A DNA stretch of 64,000 nucleotides, from positions 1 to 64,000 of the forward strand of contig NZ_CCDG010000070.1 of NCBI RefSeq assembly GCF_000723885.1. Reading direction: 5' to 3'. This DNA is from Paenibacillus camerounensis. GTDB taxonomy: Bacteria; Bacillota; Bacilli; Paenibacillales; Paenibacillaceae. Below are positions 33,891 through 43,102 of the stretch, in pieces. The position numbers were made by a program, and so were the translations under genes. The notes beneath the pieces are model-generated. The model worked only from the letters and a program-made list of their open reading frames with translations. It had not been told where the DNA came from and did no database searches. Numbering within the stretch: position 1 is the stretch's first letter; every line of letters begins with the position of its first letter.

Positions 33891-34106
33891 TACTTTATCT
33901 CTTAACCAGTTATCACGTTGGCTTCCTTTTTCACTTTTCAGAGGATACTGTACTACTAACCAAAATTTTTCACTTATTCATAATCACCAGCCAATGAAGA
34001 GATTATTGTAAAAAAAGCGTTATCAGTAAAAACTCTCATATAAATAATTATAACAAAGAAACTTTGCAAAAGGGTACCGTTAACAATAGTATGGGGAACC
34101 ATCCTC

Positions 34107-34301
34107 ATGCGGACGGTATTCGTGGTGGTAGAGAAATCCTTTGAAGTTTATAAAATGCATACCAAACATTCCGAAGACCTCATAGTAGACATGATAAACC
34201 ACAAATACACGTTTGAGGAATTGGATGAAATCATTAATAAGCATTGCCTAACTTTAATTGTGAGGATACAAAAAAGCGCCCCTAAAGGTCGCTTTTTCTA
34301 A
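34107..34301 (+). CDS. Doubtful short reading frame in the ssrA-flanked segment
   Basis: A 64-codon frame (MRTVFVVVEKSFEVYK...) with AT-rich codons. The last nine codons run through the ssrA terminator hairpin, so the true product, if any, would be shorter or the frame is an accident or a truncated gene. GGGGAA stands about 12 bases upstream. Unrecognised. Confidence 0.2.
   Translation: MRTVFVVVEKSFEVYKMHTKHSEDLIVDMINHKYTFEELDEIINKHCLTLIVRIQKSAPKGRFF
34270..34298 (-). terminator. ssrA terminator
   Basis: AAAGCGACC and GGGCGCTTT arms followed by TTTTTTG on the minus strand, about 10 bases beyond the tmRNA CCA end. Confidence 0.8.
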
Positions 34302-34310
34302 AACTCCATA

Positions 34311-34672
34311 TGGAGCCGAGGGGAGTCGAACCCCTGTCCGAAGATAACGGCACATAAGTTTCTACGAGTGTAGTCACGGATTTGATGTCACCCGAGTATC
34401 GCCCCGTAACCGGCTATACGTTGGGTCAGCCTGATTATCTTCTTCTGCTGACCCCAGGCGGAGACCAGACAGCGTATCCCACTACTTGTTAGCCCCTATC
34501 CCTGTCACATGGGCGATGCAGGGTAGAAGCACGCACACAGGTTATTAAGCTGCGAAAGCGTAGTTGTTGTTTTGTTTGCCGTTTAATAGGCTTTAGCGTT
34601 GATGAAGCGGACGCGTCCCCACTACTCGCTGCTCATGCTCGAACTACCCCCGTCGAATCCAAGAACGGCCCC
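34311..34672 (-). ncRNA. ssrA: tmRNA (ssrA)
   Basis: Transfer-messenger RNA of 362 nucleotides that rescues stalled ribosomes with SmpB. The 5' end GGGGCCG pairs with CGGCTCC before the encoded CCA at 34311-34313. The conserved GGATTCGAC follows the 5' end, and the T-arm GGGGTTCGACTCCCC is intact. The tag reading frame at 34548-34580 encodes GKQNNNYAFAA and ends in two stop codons. The smpB gene is directly upstream. A TATACT hexamer at 34779-34784 could be the -10 of its promoter, which implies a 5' leader removed by RNase P. A second, decayed copy of its 3' end lies at 33461-33548. Confidence 0.95.
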
Positions 34673-34870
34673 TCATTAAAAAGGGCGCTTCGGATCAAGC
34701 GGATCTTCTAAGCAAGAGAGATCCAATCTGCAGCCTCTAACCCGAGGTCTGCCACGAAGCAATAATCTTACTTAAACAGTATAGCACATTTATCAACACT
34801 TTAACACGAGGGTTAAAGGAATTGAAGGAGCAATCTGGAATTCGGGCTTCCGGTAACACCCGTCACCAGG

Positions 34871-35350
34871 TTATCTGGCGATTTTCTGCTTCTCACGCAG
34901 CGCGCGCTGGATATCGCGTTGAGCGTCCTTTTTGGCGGCAGAGTCGCGTTTGTCGTATTGCTTCTTACCTTTACCGAGGCCGATCAGCAGCTTGGCATAG
35001 CCGTTACGCACATAGACCTTCAGCGGCACTATCGAGTAGCCGTCCTGCTTGGACAAGCCGAGCAGCTTGTGGATCTGCACCTTATGCATCAGCAGCTTGC
35101 GCGTACGCGTCGGATCATCAGGATTAGAACGGTTACCCTGCTCAAAAGGGCTGATATGCATGTTGTGGATATGAATCTCGCCGTTACGGATGGTAGCGAA
35201 CGCATCACCAATGTTCGCACGACCATTACGCAGCGACTTGATCTCCGTACCAGTCAGCACCATACCCGCTTCAAAAGTGTCCTCGATAAAATAATCATGG
35301 GAAGCTTTTTTATTCTGGGCGAGCACTTTCCCGTCTGCTTTTTTACCCAT
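34871..35350 (-). CDS. smpB: SsrA-binding protein SmpB
   Basis: RNA-binding protein of 159 residues that carries tmRNA to stalled ribosomes. Family features: NKKASHDYFIEDTFEAGMVLTGTEIKSLR, the RNA-binding region GEIHIHNMHISPFEQGNRSNPDPTR-like (with one inserted residue), and a basic C-terminal tail (KKDAQRDIQRALREKQKIAR) that enters the empty A site. ATG at 35350 with AAGGAGT at 7 bases is used; the frame extends 11 codons upstream without better support. It lies between rnr and ssrA, the usual Firmicute order. The 35351-35754 gap holds only the rnr terminator. Confidence 0.96.
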   Translation of the reverse strand: MGKKADGKVLAQNKKASHDYFIEDTFEAGMVLTGTEIKSLRNGRANIGDAFATIRNGEIHIHNMHISPFEQGNRSNPDDPTRTRKLLMHKVQIHKLLGLSKQDGYSIVPLKVYVRNGYAKLLIGLGKGKKQYDKRDSAAKKDAQRDIQRALREKQKIAR

Positions 35351-35701
35351 GAAAGTCACTCCTTGAATCGATTTCCCCGCCAAGAGGCGGAGTTAGTGTC
35401 AGATCTATATTGTATCAAAATGGATCCGGTGAACGCAAGGAAGGACGGCTTTCCGATTACACCTACTCTCGCAGTCCAACCTTTCTATTTTGACAACTGT
35501 ATGTCAGTAAGTTTATCCAAAACAATTAATTCGTCTACTCAATAAGATCAGCAGATACCAGTGGCGTTATTTAGCGGTTTTTCCGGCAGTGTGGCTTACC
35601 TTATGTGGCTGAGGTAAGCATACCCTTCCGTATTTACAAACCAATCAGTTGTCATGTATCTGCGTGCTCGTCTCTTATACGCTAAAAGAGCGCTGGACGC
35701 G

Positions 35702-35741
35702 CAAAAGCGCCCCAAGCAGCCGTATGCGCTGCTTGGGGCGC
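35702..35741 (-). terminator. rnr terminator
   Basis: GCGCCCCAAGCAGC and GCTGCTTGGGGCGC, a perfect 14-bp stem with a 7-base loop, followed by TTTTG on the minus strand. Confidence 0.82.
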
Positions 35742-35754
35742 CCTCAGTCTCAGT

Positions 35755-38625
35755 CTACTCCTGAGACTTCTTCTTCTTTTTCTTGCGGCGCACGGCGTTC
35801 TCCGCGTTGCCGCTACCCTGGCCGCCCGGCGTTGCCTCCGGGCTGATGAAGACGCCGCCGTTTTTCTTGCGGCGGCCCTTATCCTTGCCGCTGCCGTTGC
35901 TACGGCTCTCAAACCCGCGATCCTCCCGGCTGGTGAACCGGGTGCTCGCATCAACCCCGCGCAGCTCGCCGCTGCCCGCGCCGTAGCCGCCCTTGCCGGA
36001 GCCGAAGCCGAAGCTGATGCCGCGCCCTGCGGCATCTCCTCCGGCCGCTCCGCCGCGGCCTTTTCCCCCGCCGCTGCGCTCACGCGGCGTACTGCTGCCG
36101 CCCGCTTCGCCGTTCAGGGCGGCAAAAGCACGGCGTGCGGCCTCAGCCGGGCCGCCGCCCCCGCGCTTGCCGCGCGCAGGCGCACTATTCTGTGCGCCGC
36201 CAGGCTCCGCCGCATCGCTGCGCGGCGTCGTCTCCCAGGCGCCGGTGCCCGCAGCGCCGCCCTTGAACCTGCCCTTGCCCGCAGCTCCACCTGCCTTACC
36301 CGCAGCGCCTACGGACTTGCCTTTACCGGCAGCTCCTTTGCCAACACCTGCAGCACCGCCCGGTTTGCCTCTGCCCGCGCCAGCAGCGCCGGGCTTGCCT
36401 TTACCCCCGCGGCCGCCTTTACCTCCGGCGGAGCCGCCGCCCTTGCCGGATCGGCCGCCGTAGCTGCGGTGCTCGCCCGCCGCGCGCGGCTTCATGTCGA
36501 GCAGCTCGAAGTCAATCGTATGATCGTCCATGTTCACCTTGGCGACACGGATCTTCACCTCGTCGCCGATTCGGAACACCTTGGAGGTACGCTCGCCGAT
36601 GAGCGCCATATGGCCTTCGTCGAAGTGGTAATAATCGTCCGTCAGCGCACTGAGACGAATCAGACCCTCGACAGTATTATCAAGCTCGATGAACATTCCG
36701 AAGCTGGTCACACTGCTGATCATTGCCTCGAATTCCTCACCGACCTTATCCAGCATATATTCAGCCTTCTTCAGCTGTTCTGTGTCGCGTTCTGCCTCAA
36801 CCGCCACACGTTCACGCTCGGAAGACTGCTGTGCAATATCGGGCATCCGGCTGGCCAGATATTCATGCCGTTTCTCAGTCAGCGCCCCGCCGTTCTCGAT
36901 TACCTCACGCATTACCCGGTGAATGACAAGGTCAGGATAACGGCGGATCGGTGAAGTAAAGTGGGAATAATATTCTGCAGCCAGGCCGAAATGGCCTGTG
37001 CTTTCAGCATCGTATTTCGCCTGCTTCATCGAACGCAGCATCATCGTGCTGATCACCGTCTGTTCCTTCGTACCCTCAATCTGCTCCAGCAGGTCCTGCA
37101 GGGCACGCGGATGAATAGAGTTGCCCCGGCCTTTGACATGATAGCCAAAGTTGGCGGCAAACGCCATAAAGTTCTGCAGCTTCTCCTGATCCGGGTCCTC
37201 GTGAATCCGGTACAAGAACGGCACCTTAAGCCAGTGGAAATGCTCGGCAACCGTCTCATTGGCAGCCAGCATGAATTCCTCGATAATCTGCTCAGCCACG
37301 GAACGCTCTCGCTTAACAATATCGACCGCCTTACCGTTTTCATCCACAATAATCTTGCTCTCTTCAAAGTCAAAATCAACCGCTCCGCGCCGCATCCGCG
37401 CCCCGCGCAGCTTCATGGCCAGCTCTTTCATCAGGCGGAAATCCTCAATCAGCGGACTATAACGCTCCAGCAGCTCAGGGTCCTCATCCTCAACGATTTT
37501 GCGGACATCGGAATAGGTCATTCGTTCTTTGGTCCGGATTACGCTCGTAAAGACATCATGCTTCACGACCTTCATATGCTCGTTGAACTCCATCTCACAG
37601 GACATGGTGAGCCGGTCCACTTTAGGATTAAGACTGCAGATCCCGTTCGACAGCCGGTGCGGCAGCATTGGAATAACCCGGTCTACCAAGTAGACGCTGC
37701 ATCCACGGTCATATGCTTCCTTGTCCAGCTCGGAGTTTTCACGCACATAGTAGCCAACGTCGGCAATATGAACGCCCAGCTTGTAGTTACCGTTCTCCAG
37801 GCGCTGCACATTAACCGCATCATCAAGGTCCTTGGCATCTGCGCCGTCAATGGTCACAATATTCAGCCCGCGCAAATCACGCCGCCCTTGCTGAATGATC
37901 TCTTCATCCGTAATGGAATCGGGAGCCTGCTCCGCTTCCCGCATCACCTCAGCCGGGAAGGCCTCCGGCAGCTGATGCTTGCGGATGACGGACAGAATAT
38001 CAACTCCCGGATCATCCTTATGCCCGAGAATCTCAATAATCTCTCCCTCAGCCGATGCCCGGCCTTCCGGGTAGTTCACGATGCGCACTACAACCTTCTC
38101 ACCGTCAACGGCTCCGCCAAATGACTGCTTCGGAATAAAAATATCGCGGTTAATCCGCTTATCATCCGGCAGCACGAATCCATAGGTATCCAGACTCTGG
38201 AAGACACCTACAGTCTGCAGTACACCGCGCTTAACGATCCGTACCACTTCACCTTCCATCCGTCCGCCTGACGGGCTCTTGGAGGTAATACGAATCAATA
38301 CGATATCTCCGTTCATTGCACCTTTAAGGTCATTGGCGTGAATATAGACATCCGGATGATCACGGTCATCGGGAATCAGAAAAGCAAAGCCCTTGGCATG
38401 GGCCTGAAGACGTCCGCGCAATAGATCCATCCGTTCCGGCACACCATAGCGGCTGTTACGGGTCAGCACAATCCGGCCGTCCTGCTCCAGCTCAGACAGC
38501 AAATCCTCAAACGCCTTAAAGGCAGCGCTGTCCTCTATTGCAAAATGACTGACCAGTTCGTCGTACGTCAGTGGTTTATAAGCGGTTTCCCGCATGAAAT
38601 CAAGTAGGATTTCCTGTGTTATCAA
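35755..38625 (-). CDS. rnr: Ribonuclease R with long basic Gly-rich tail
   Basis: 3'-5' exoribonuclease of 956 residues. An N-terminal winged helix and cold-shock region (YKPLTYDELVSHF, DVYIHANDL) lead to the RNB catalytic domain with metal-binding aspartates in TIDGADAKDLDDAVNV. An S1 domain (about 630-710; MISSVTSFGMFIELDNTVEGLI) follows. From about residue 712 to the end the protein is a low-complexity Gly/Lys/Arg/Ala tail (GGKGGRGGKGK, KKKKKKSQE), much longer than in well-studied homologues of about 780-810 residues. The start is TTG at 38625 with GAGGTGA upstream. The enzyme degrades structured RNA and cooperates with tmRNA/SmpB in removing defective messages. Confidence 0.95.
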   Translation of the reverse strand: MITQEILLDFMRETAYKPLTYDELVSHFAIEDSAAFKAFEDLLSELEQDGRIVLTRNSRYGVPERMDLLRGRLQAHAKGFAFLIPDDRDHPDVYIHANDLKGAMNGDIVLIRITSKSPSGGRMEGEVVRIVKRGVLQTVGVFQSLDTYGFVLPDDKRINRDIFIPKQSFGGAVDGEKVVVRIVNYPEGRASAEGEIIEILGHKDDPGVDILSVIRKHQLPEAFPAEVMREAEQAPDSITDEEIIQQGRRDLRGLNIVTIDGADAKDLDDAVNVQRLENGNYKLGVHIADVGYYVRENSELDKEAYDRGCSVYLVDRVIPMLPHRLSNGICSLNPKVDRLTMSCEMEFNEHMKVVKHDVFTSVIRTKERMTYSDVRKIVEDEDPELLERYSPLIEDFRLMKELAMKLRGARMRRGAVDFDFEESKIIVDENGKAVDIVKRERSVAEQIIEEFMLAANETVAEHFHWLKVPFLYRIHEDPDQEKLQNFMAFAANFGYHVKGRGNSIHPRALQDLLEQIEGTKEQTVISTMMLRSMKQAKYDAESTGHFGLAAEYYSHFTSPIRRYPDLVIHRVMREVIENGGALTEKRHEYLASRMPDIAQQSSERERVAVEAERDTEQLKKAEYMLDKVGEEFEAMISSVTSFGMFIELDNTVEGLIRLSALTDDYYHFDEGHMALIGERTSKVFRIGDEVKIRVAKVNMDDHTIDFELLDMKPRAAGEHRSYGGRSGKGGGSAGGKGGRGGKGKPGAAGAGRGKPGGAAGVGKGAAGKGKSVGAAGKAGGAAGKGRFKGGAAGTGAWETTPRSDAAEPGGAQNSAPARGKRGGGGPAEAARRAFAALNGEAGGSSTPRERSGGGKGRGGAAGGDAAGRGISFGFGSGKGGYGAGSGELRGVDASTRFTSREDRGFESRSNGSGKDKGRRKKNGGVFISPEATPGGQGSGNAENAVRRKKKKKKSQE

Positions 38626-38674
38626 TTAAGTCACCTCGGCCCTTTCGCAGCACTCATTATGCTGCCGGCAAATA

Positions 38675-38703
38675 TGTATGTCTTGTCCTTTTCTGACTGT
38701 CAA
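38675..38703 (-). promoter_or_regulatory. Possible rnr promoter
   Basis: On the minus strand TTGACA (38698-38703), 17-base spacer, CATACA (38675-38680). The -35 is perfect and the -10 poor. Confidence 0.35.
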
Positions 38704-38815
38704 TCCTCAAGCAAATTTTACCTCTATATACTTCATACCCTAGTATACACGAAATCAATCCGGGTCATCCCTGTTATCATGATCTCAAGGTTAACGCAGG
38801 CTCAAAATCACAAAA

Positions 38816-38860
38816 TAAAAAGCCCCCGCCCCATTCCTTACAGAACAGGGCAAAGGCTTA
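38816..38860 (-). terminator. secG terminator
   Basis: AAGCC and GGCTT outer arms with inner GCCC/GGGC, followed on the minus strand by TTTTTATTTTG; about 15 bases beyond the secG stop. Confidence 0.78.
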
Positions 38861-38872
38861 GTGTATGCAGAT

Positions 38873-39106
38873 TTAGTCAACAAAAACGGCAACAACGATC
38901 GACATAATGAAGAATCCGGCTGCCAGTCCAACTGTTACACGCTGCAGTACGAGCTCCATACCGCGTGCTTTGGTTTTACCGAAGAGATGCTCAGCACCGC
39001 CGGAGATGGCACCGGAAAGACCTGCGCTTTTCCCTTTTTGCAGAAGAACGACCGCAATCAGACCGACGGAAAAAACCAGGAGCACAATTTTCAAAAAGAT
39101 ATCCAT
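38873..39106 (-). CDS. secG: Preprotein translocase subunit SecG
   Basis: Two-helix inner-membrane protein of 77 residues, part of SecYEG. Helix 1 (IVLLVFSVGLIAVVLLQ), then the polar loop GKSAGLSGAISGGAEHLFGKTKARGME with the family Gly/Ser pattern, then helix 2 (VTVGLAAGFFIMSIVVAVF). GGAGGTG precedes the ATG. It sits between eno and rnr, as in Bacillus, in its own unit with promoter and terminator. Confidence 0.95.
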   Translation of the reverse strand: MDIFLKIVLLVFSVGLIAVVLLQKGKSAGLSGAISGGAEHLFGKTKARGMELVLQRVTVGLAAGFFIMSIVVAVFVD

Positions 39107-39181
39107 TCACTTCCACCTCCTACGTCCAAGCATCACTATCTATGGTAATTTTGATTTCACGAATTCATAAACAGCATTTTT

Positions 39182-39210
39182 ATTTTATCATAGCGATAAA
39201 AGTATTACAA
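39182..39210 (-). promoter_or_regulatory. Promoter of secG
   Basis: On the minus strand TTGTAA (39205-39210), 17-base spacer, TAAAAT (39182-39187), about 75 bases before the secG start. The rest of the 39107-39421 gap has no gene. Confidence 0.55.
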
Positions 39211-39372
39211 CCATTCATCTGCTAAGGTTTACGCCCTGCATCTTTGCTCCGCCCGATAGTCCAGTAATCGCCGTATAATAGATCAGCCAATACCATACTA
39301 AATCACCTTCTATAAATGTATATTATTAGAATACATTCTAAGATAGGCCGATGCAATCTAACCGTACAATAT

Positions 39373-39398
39373 AAAAAGCCTGCCGGAAACCGGCAGGC
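39373..39398 (-). terminator. Terminator of the glycolytic operon (after eno)
   Basis: GCCTGCCGG and CCGGCAGGC arms around AAA, with TTTTTATATT on the minus strand. Confidence 0.88.
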
Positions 39399-39421
39399 CC
39401 GCAAGCTTATATCAAAAGAAA

Positions 39422-40708
39422 TTATCTTTTGAGGTTGTAGAAGGATTTCAGGCCGTTGTATTGAGCCAGTTCACCCAGTTCGTCTTCGATGCGAAGCAAT
39501 TGGTTGTACTTAGCAACGCGGTCAGTACGGGAAGGAGCACCTGTTTTGATCTGGCCAGCGTTGGTAGCTACAGCGATGTCAGCGATAGTACTGTCTTCGG
39601 ACTCACCGGAACGGTGGGAGATAACAGCAGTGTAGCCGGCGCGTTTAGCCATTTCGATTGCATCGAAAGTTTCAGTCAGTGTACCAATCTGGTTAACCTT
39701 AACCAGGATGGAGTTACCGATACCTTTTTCGATACCAGTTGCAAGACGCTCAGTGTTAGTAACGAACAGGTCGTCACCAACCAATTGAACTTTATCGCCC
39801 AATTTTTCAGTAAGCAATTTCCAGCCATCCCAGTCGTCTTCGGACATACCGTCTTCGATTGTGATGATTGGGTATTTCTCAACCCAAGAAGCCAGAAGAT
39901 CAACATACTCAGCGGAAGTGTAGGATTTGCCTTCACCAGCCAGTGTGTATTTACCATCTTTGTAGAACTCAGTGGAAGCTACGTCCATACCCAGGAATAC
40001 GTCAACGCCTGGTTTGTAGCCTGCTTTTTCGATCGCTTCGATGATTGTAGTGATTGCTTCTTCGTTCGAACCAAGGTTCGGTGCGAAGCCGCCTTCGTCA
40101 CCTACAGCTGTGTTAAGGCCTTTGGAGCTCAGTACGGATTTCAGGTTGTGGAAGATTTCAGCGCCTACGCGAAGAGCTTCTTTGAAGCTAGGAGCTCCAA
40201 CTGGAAGAACCATGAACTCTTGAACGTCGATGTTGTTGTCAGCGTGCTCACCACCGTTGATGATGTTCATCATTGGTACTGGCAGTGCTTTAGCGTTGAA
40301 TCCGCCCAGGTATACGTACAAAGGAATGTCCAGAGCCGCTGCAGCTGCGCGGGCTACTGCCATGGAAACAGCCAGGATTGCGTTAGCGCCCAGCTTGCCT
40401 TTGTTGTGAGTTCCGTCCAGAGTGATCATCAGCTTGTCGATGCCCACTTGGTCAAGAGCGTCCATACCGATTACTTCTGGAGCGATAATTTCGTTAACGT
40501 TCTCAACAGCCTTCAGAACGCCTTTGCCCAGGTAACGGGATTTGTCGCCATCACGAAGCTCTACAGCTTCATGAGCGCCGGTGGAAGCGCCGGAAGGAAC
40601 GATAGCGCGGCCTTTAGCGCCGGATTCCAGATAAACGTCAACCTCTACAGTCGGGTTACCGCGGGAGTCAAGGACTTCGCGTGCATATACATCAGAAATA
40701 ATAGTCAT
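39422..40708 (-). CDS. eno: Enolase
   Basis: Converts 2-phosphoglycerate to phosphoenolpyruvate; 428 residues, normal length. Motifs: ARE VLDSRGNPTVEVDV at the N-terminus, the SGAS loop (PSGASTGAHEAVELRDGD), metal ligands in FLGMDVAS, TIEDGM and VGDDLFVTN, and the C-terminal SHRSGESED. AAAGGAG lies before the ATG. It is the last gene of the cggR-gap-pgk-tpiA-gpmI-eno operon, closed by a strong terminator. Large open frames on the opposite strand come from its strong codon bias and are ignored. Confidence 0.97.
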   Translation of the reverse strand: MTIISDVYAREVLDSRGNPTVEVDVYLESGAKGRAIVPSGASTGAHEAVELRDGDKSRYLGKGVLKAVENVNEIIAPEVIGMDALDQVGIDKLMITLDGTHNKGKLGANAILAVSMAVARAAAAALDIPLYVYLGGFNAKALPVPMMNIINGGEHADNNIDVQEFMVLPVGAPSFKEALRVGAEIFHNLKSVLSSKGLNTAVGDEGGFAPNLGSNEEAITTIIEAIEKAGYKPGVDVFLGMDVASTEFYKDGKYTLAGEGKSYTSAEYVDLLASWVEKYPIITIEDGMSEDDWDGWKLLTEKLGDKVQLVGDDLFVTNTERLATGIEKGIGNSILVKVNQIGTLTETFDAIEMAKRAGYTAVISHRSGESEDSTIADIAVATNAGQIKTGAPSRTDRVAKYNQLLRIEDELGELAQYNGLKSFYNLKR

Positions 40709-40771
40709 GTAAGTTAATCTCCTTTTAACAATGGTTTTGGTTATTGCAAAGCATTCTTTAAGAACCCCTGC

Positions 40772-42316
40772 TTATTTACGGCTGGCAATCATGGATTGTC
40801 CGGTCATTTCCGCAGGCTGCGGAAGTCCCATCAGATCAAGGATTGTCGGAGCAACATCGGCAAGGATACCGGATTCGCGCAGAACAACATTCTCAGTGGT
40901 TACGATGAAAGGAACCGGATTGGTGGTATGAGCAGTGAATGGCCGGCCATTCTCGTCAAATACCATATCAGCATTACCATGGTCGGCAATGATGATTGCA
41001 ACACCGCCCTTGGCAACAACAGCATCCACAACTTTACCCACACATTCATCCGTTACTTCAACGGCCTTGATTGTAGGCTCCAGTATGCCGGAGTGCCCTA
41101 CCATATCAGGGTTCGCAAAGTTCAGGATAATCGCATCCTGTCTGTCCGCTTCGATCTCCGCTACGCAGGCCGCCGCCACTTCGTATGCGCTCATCTCAGG
41201 CTGCAGATCATAGGTTGCTACTTTTGGAGAGTTAATCAGGATACGTGTTTCCCCCGGAAGCTCTTCATCGCGTCCGCCGCTGAAGAAGAAGGTTACGTGC
41301 GGGTACTTTTCAGTTTCCGCAATACGCAGCTGCTTCTTGTTGTTCTGAACCAGCACTTCACCCAGGGTATTGTCCAGGTTCTTCGGCGAGTAGGCTACAT
41401 AGCCCTGCACCGTTTCACTGAACGTAGTCAGGCACACGAAGTGCAGACCCTGCGGGAAGAGCGGTCCACGGTCGAAGCCGCGGAAATCGGAGTTGGTGAA
41501 TACCTGTGACAGCTGAATTGCACGGTCAGGGCGGAAGTTCAGGAAGACGACGGAATCGCCGCTTTCCACTACCCCTACCGGCTTATCGTTGCTGTCCACG
41601 ATTACACTTGGCTCAACAAATTCATCATACACAGAGTTCTGGTAGGATGCAGTGATTGCCTGCAGAGCATCGGAATATTTAGGGCCTTCGCCATATACCA
41701 TTGCACGGTAAGCCTTCTCTACACGCTCCCAGCGTTTGTCACGGTCCATTGCGTAGTAACGCCCGGATACCGTAGCAATTGTACCTACGCCAACTTCTTC
41801 GATTTTCGCAACCAGATCCTGAACGAACTTTTGTCCGCTGTCAGGCGCTACGTCGCGGCCGTCCATGAATGCATGGATATACACTTCGTGCATATCTTCT
41901 TTCTTGGCCAGATCGAGCATGGCGAACAGGTGGTTAATGTGGCTGTGCACGCCGCCGTCGGAAACGAGCGCATACAGGTGAAGCTTTTTACCGGTGGACT
42001 TAGCGCTTCTTACAGCAGCTACCAGTGTTTCGTTATCAAAGAACTCTCCGTCACGGATCGACTTATCGATACGGGTCAGATCCTGGTATACGATCCGTCC
42101 TGCACCGATATTAAGATGACCCACTTCCGAGTTGCCCATTTGTCCTTCAGGCAGTCCTACAGCTTCGCCGCAGGCGGTAAGTGTAGTGTTCGGATATTGC
42201 TTCAGGTAACGGTCGTAGTTAGGCTTGTTGGCTTGGGCAACTGCGTTGCCTTCATCCGTATTACGCAAACCGAAACCGTCCATGATAATCAGAGCTACAG
42301 GTCTTGGAGATGACAT
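40772..42316 (-). CDS. gpmI: 2,3-bisphosphoglycerate-independent phosphoglycerate mutase
   Basis: Manganese enzyme of 514 residues that interconverts 3- and 2-phosphoglycerate. The N-terminal PVALIIMDGFG carries a metal ligand, GQMGNSEVGHLNIGAG contains the nucleophilic serine, and FMDGRDVAPDSG and IIADHGNADMV complete the active site. It starts two bases after the tpiA stop, so the two are translated in close coupling; the upstream purine-rich GAGGGGGC overlaps the end of tpiA. Fifth gene of the glycolytic operon. Confidence 0.96.
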   Translation of the reverse strand: MSSPRPVALIIMDGFGLRNTDEGNAVAQANKPNYDRYLKQYPNTTLTACGEAVGLPEGQMGNSEVGHLNIGAGRIVYQDLTRIDKSIRDGEFFDNETLVAAVRSAKSTGKKLHLYALVSDGGVHSHINHLFAMLDLAKKEDMHEVYIHAFMDGRDVAPDSGQKFVQDLVAKIEEVGVGTIATVSGRYYAMDRDKRWERVEKAYRAMVYGEGPKYSDALQAITASYQNSVYDEFVEPSVIVDSNDKPVGVVESGDSVVFLNFRPDRAIQLSQVFTNSDFRGFDRGPLFPQGLHFVCLTTFSETVQGYVAYSPKNLDNTLGEVLVQNNKKQLRIAETEKYPHVTFFFSGGRDEELPGETRILINSPKVATYDLQPEMSAYEVAAACVAEIEADRQDAIILNFANPDMVGHSGILEPTIKAVEVTDECVGKVVDAVVAKGGVAIIIADHGNADMVFDENGRPFTAHTTNPVPFIVTTENVVLRESGILADVAPTILDLMGLPQPAEMTGQSMIASRK

Positions 42317-42318
42317 CC

Positions 42319-43074
42319 TTACACTGCCCCCTCAACGAGTGAAACGAAGGAAGCAGGCTGCAGGCTGGCACCGCCGACGAGAGCGCCGTCGATGTCGCTT
42401 TGACTCATGTACTCCGTTACATTCTCAGGCTTCACGCTGCCGCCGTATTGAATACGGACAACTTCAGCTGTTGCTTCATCGTACAGATCTTTTACAAGAG
42501 TACGGATGTACGCAATAACTTCGTTGGCATCTTGGGAAGTGGAGGATTTACCAGTACCAATCGCCCAGATTGGCTCATATGCGATAACAACCTGAGCTGC
42601 CTGCGCAGCACTCAGACCGGCAAAAGCACCTTCAGTCTGCACTTTGCAAACTTCCTTAGTCTGGTCAGCTTCGCGCTCTTCGAGCTTTTCGCCGACACAT
42701 ACGATAGGAGTAATGCCGTGGCGGAATGCCGCATGCATTTTTTTGTTTACAATTTCATCTGTTTCGCCGAAATAAGCACGGCGCTCGGAGTGGCCGATGA
42801 TTACGTAGTCTACGCCAAGGTCCTTCAGCATAACGCCGCTGATTTCGCCTGTGTAAGCTCCGTTATCTTCAAAGTGCAGGTTTTGTGCACCGATTTTGAT
42901 GCTTGTGCCTTTAACCGCTGCTACCAGGGCAGGCAGGTTAGTAAAAGGAGCGCAAATTACAGTTTCCACGCCTTCCACTTCCGCCTTACCTTTAACTTCA
43001 GCGATGAAGCCTTCAGCTTCCGGAACGGTTTTGAACATTTTCCAGTTGCCTGCGATAATAGGTGTTCTGCTCAT
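42319..43074 (-). CDS. tpiA: Triose-phosphate isomerase
   Basis: Interconverts dihydroxyacetone phosphate and glyceraldehyde 3-phosphate; 251 residues. Substrate Lys in AGNWKMFKT, catalytic His in IIGHSERRAYFGE, catalytic Glu in VIAYEPIWAIGTGK, phosphate loop IQYGGSVKPEN and LVGGASL are all present. AAGGAGG stands before the ATG. Fourth gene of the operon. Confidence 0.97.
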   Translation of the reverse strand: MSRTPIIAGNWKMFKTVPEAEGFIAEVKGKAEVEGVETVICAPFTNLPALVAAVKGTSIKIGAQNLHFEDNGAYTGEISGVMLKDLGVDYVIIGHSERRAYFGETDEIVNKKMHAAFRHGITPIVCVGEKLEEREADQTKEVCKVQTEGAFAGLSAAQAAQVVIAYEPIWAIGTGKSSTSQDANEVIAYIRTLVKDLYDEATAEVVRIQYGGSVKPENVTEYMSQSDIDGALVGGASLQPASFVSLVEGAV

Positions 43075-43102
43075 AATCTTGTATTGCCTCCTTCTGTGCC
43101 TC

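Noticed and set aside
33461..34391. Complete genomic island
   Set aside because: No integrase, recombinase or transposase gene in the segment, only the repeat pair and short AT-rich frames.
35783..36463. Pro-rich frames opposite the RNase R tail
   Set aside because: Complement of Gly codons in a low-complexity tail; no ribosome binding site.
39461..40717. Long open frame opposite enolase (and similar frames opposite gap, pgk and tpiA)
   Set aside because: They mirror highly biased coding sequences on the other strand and show no family features.
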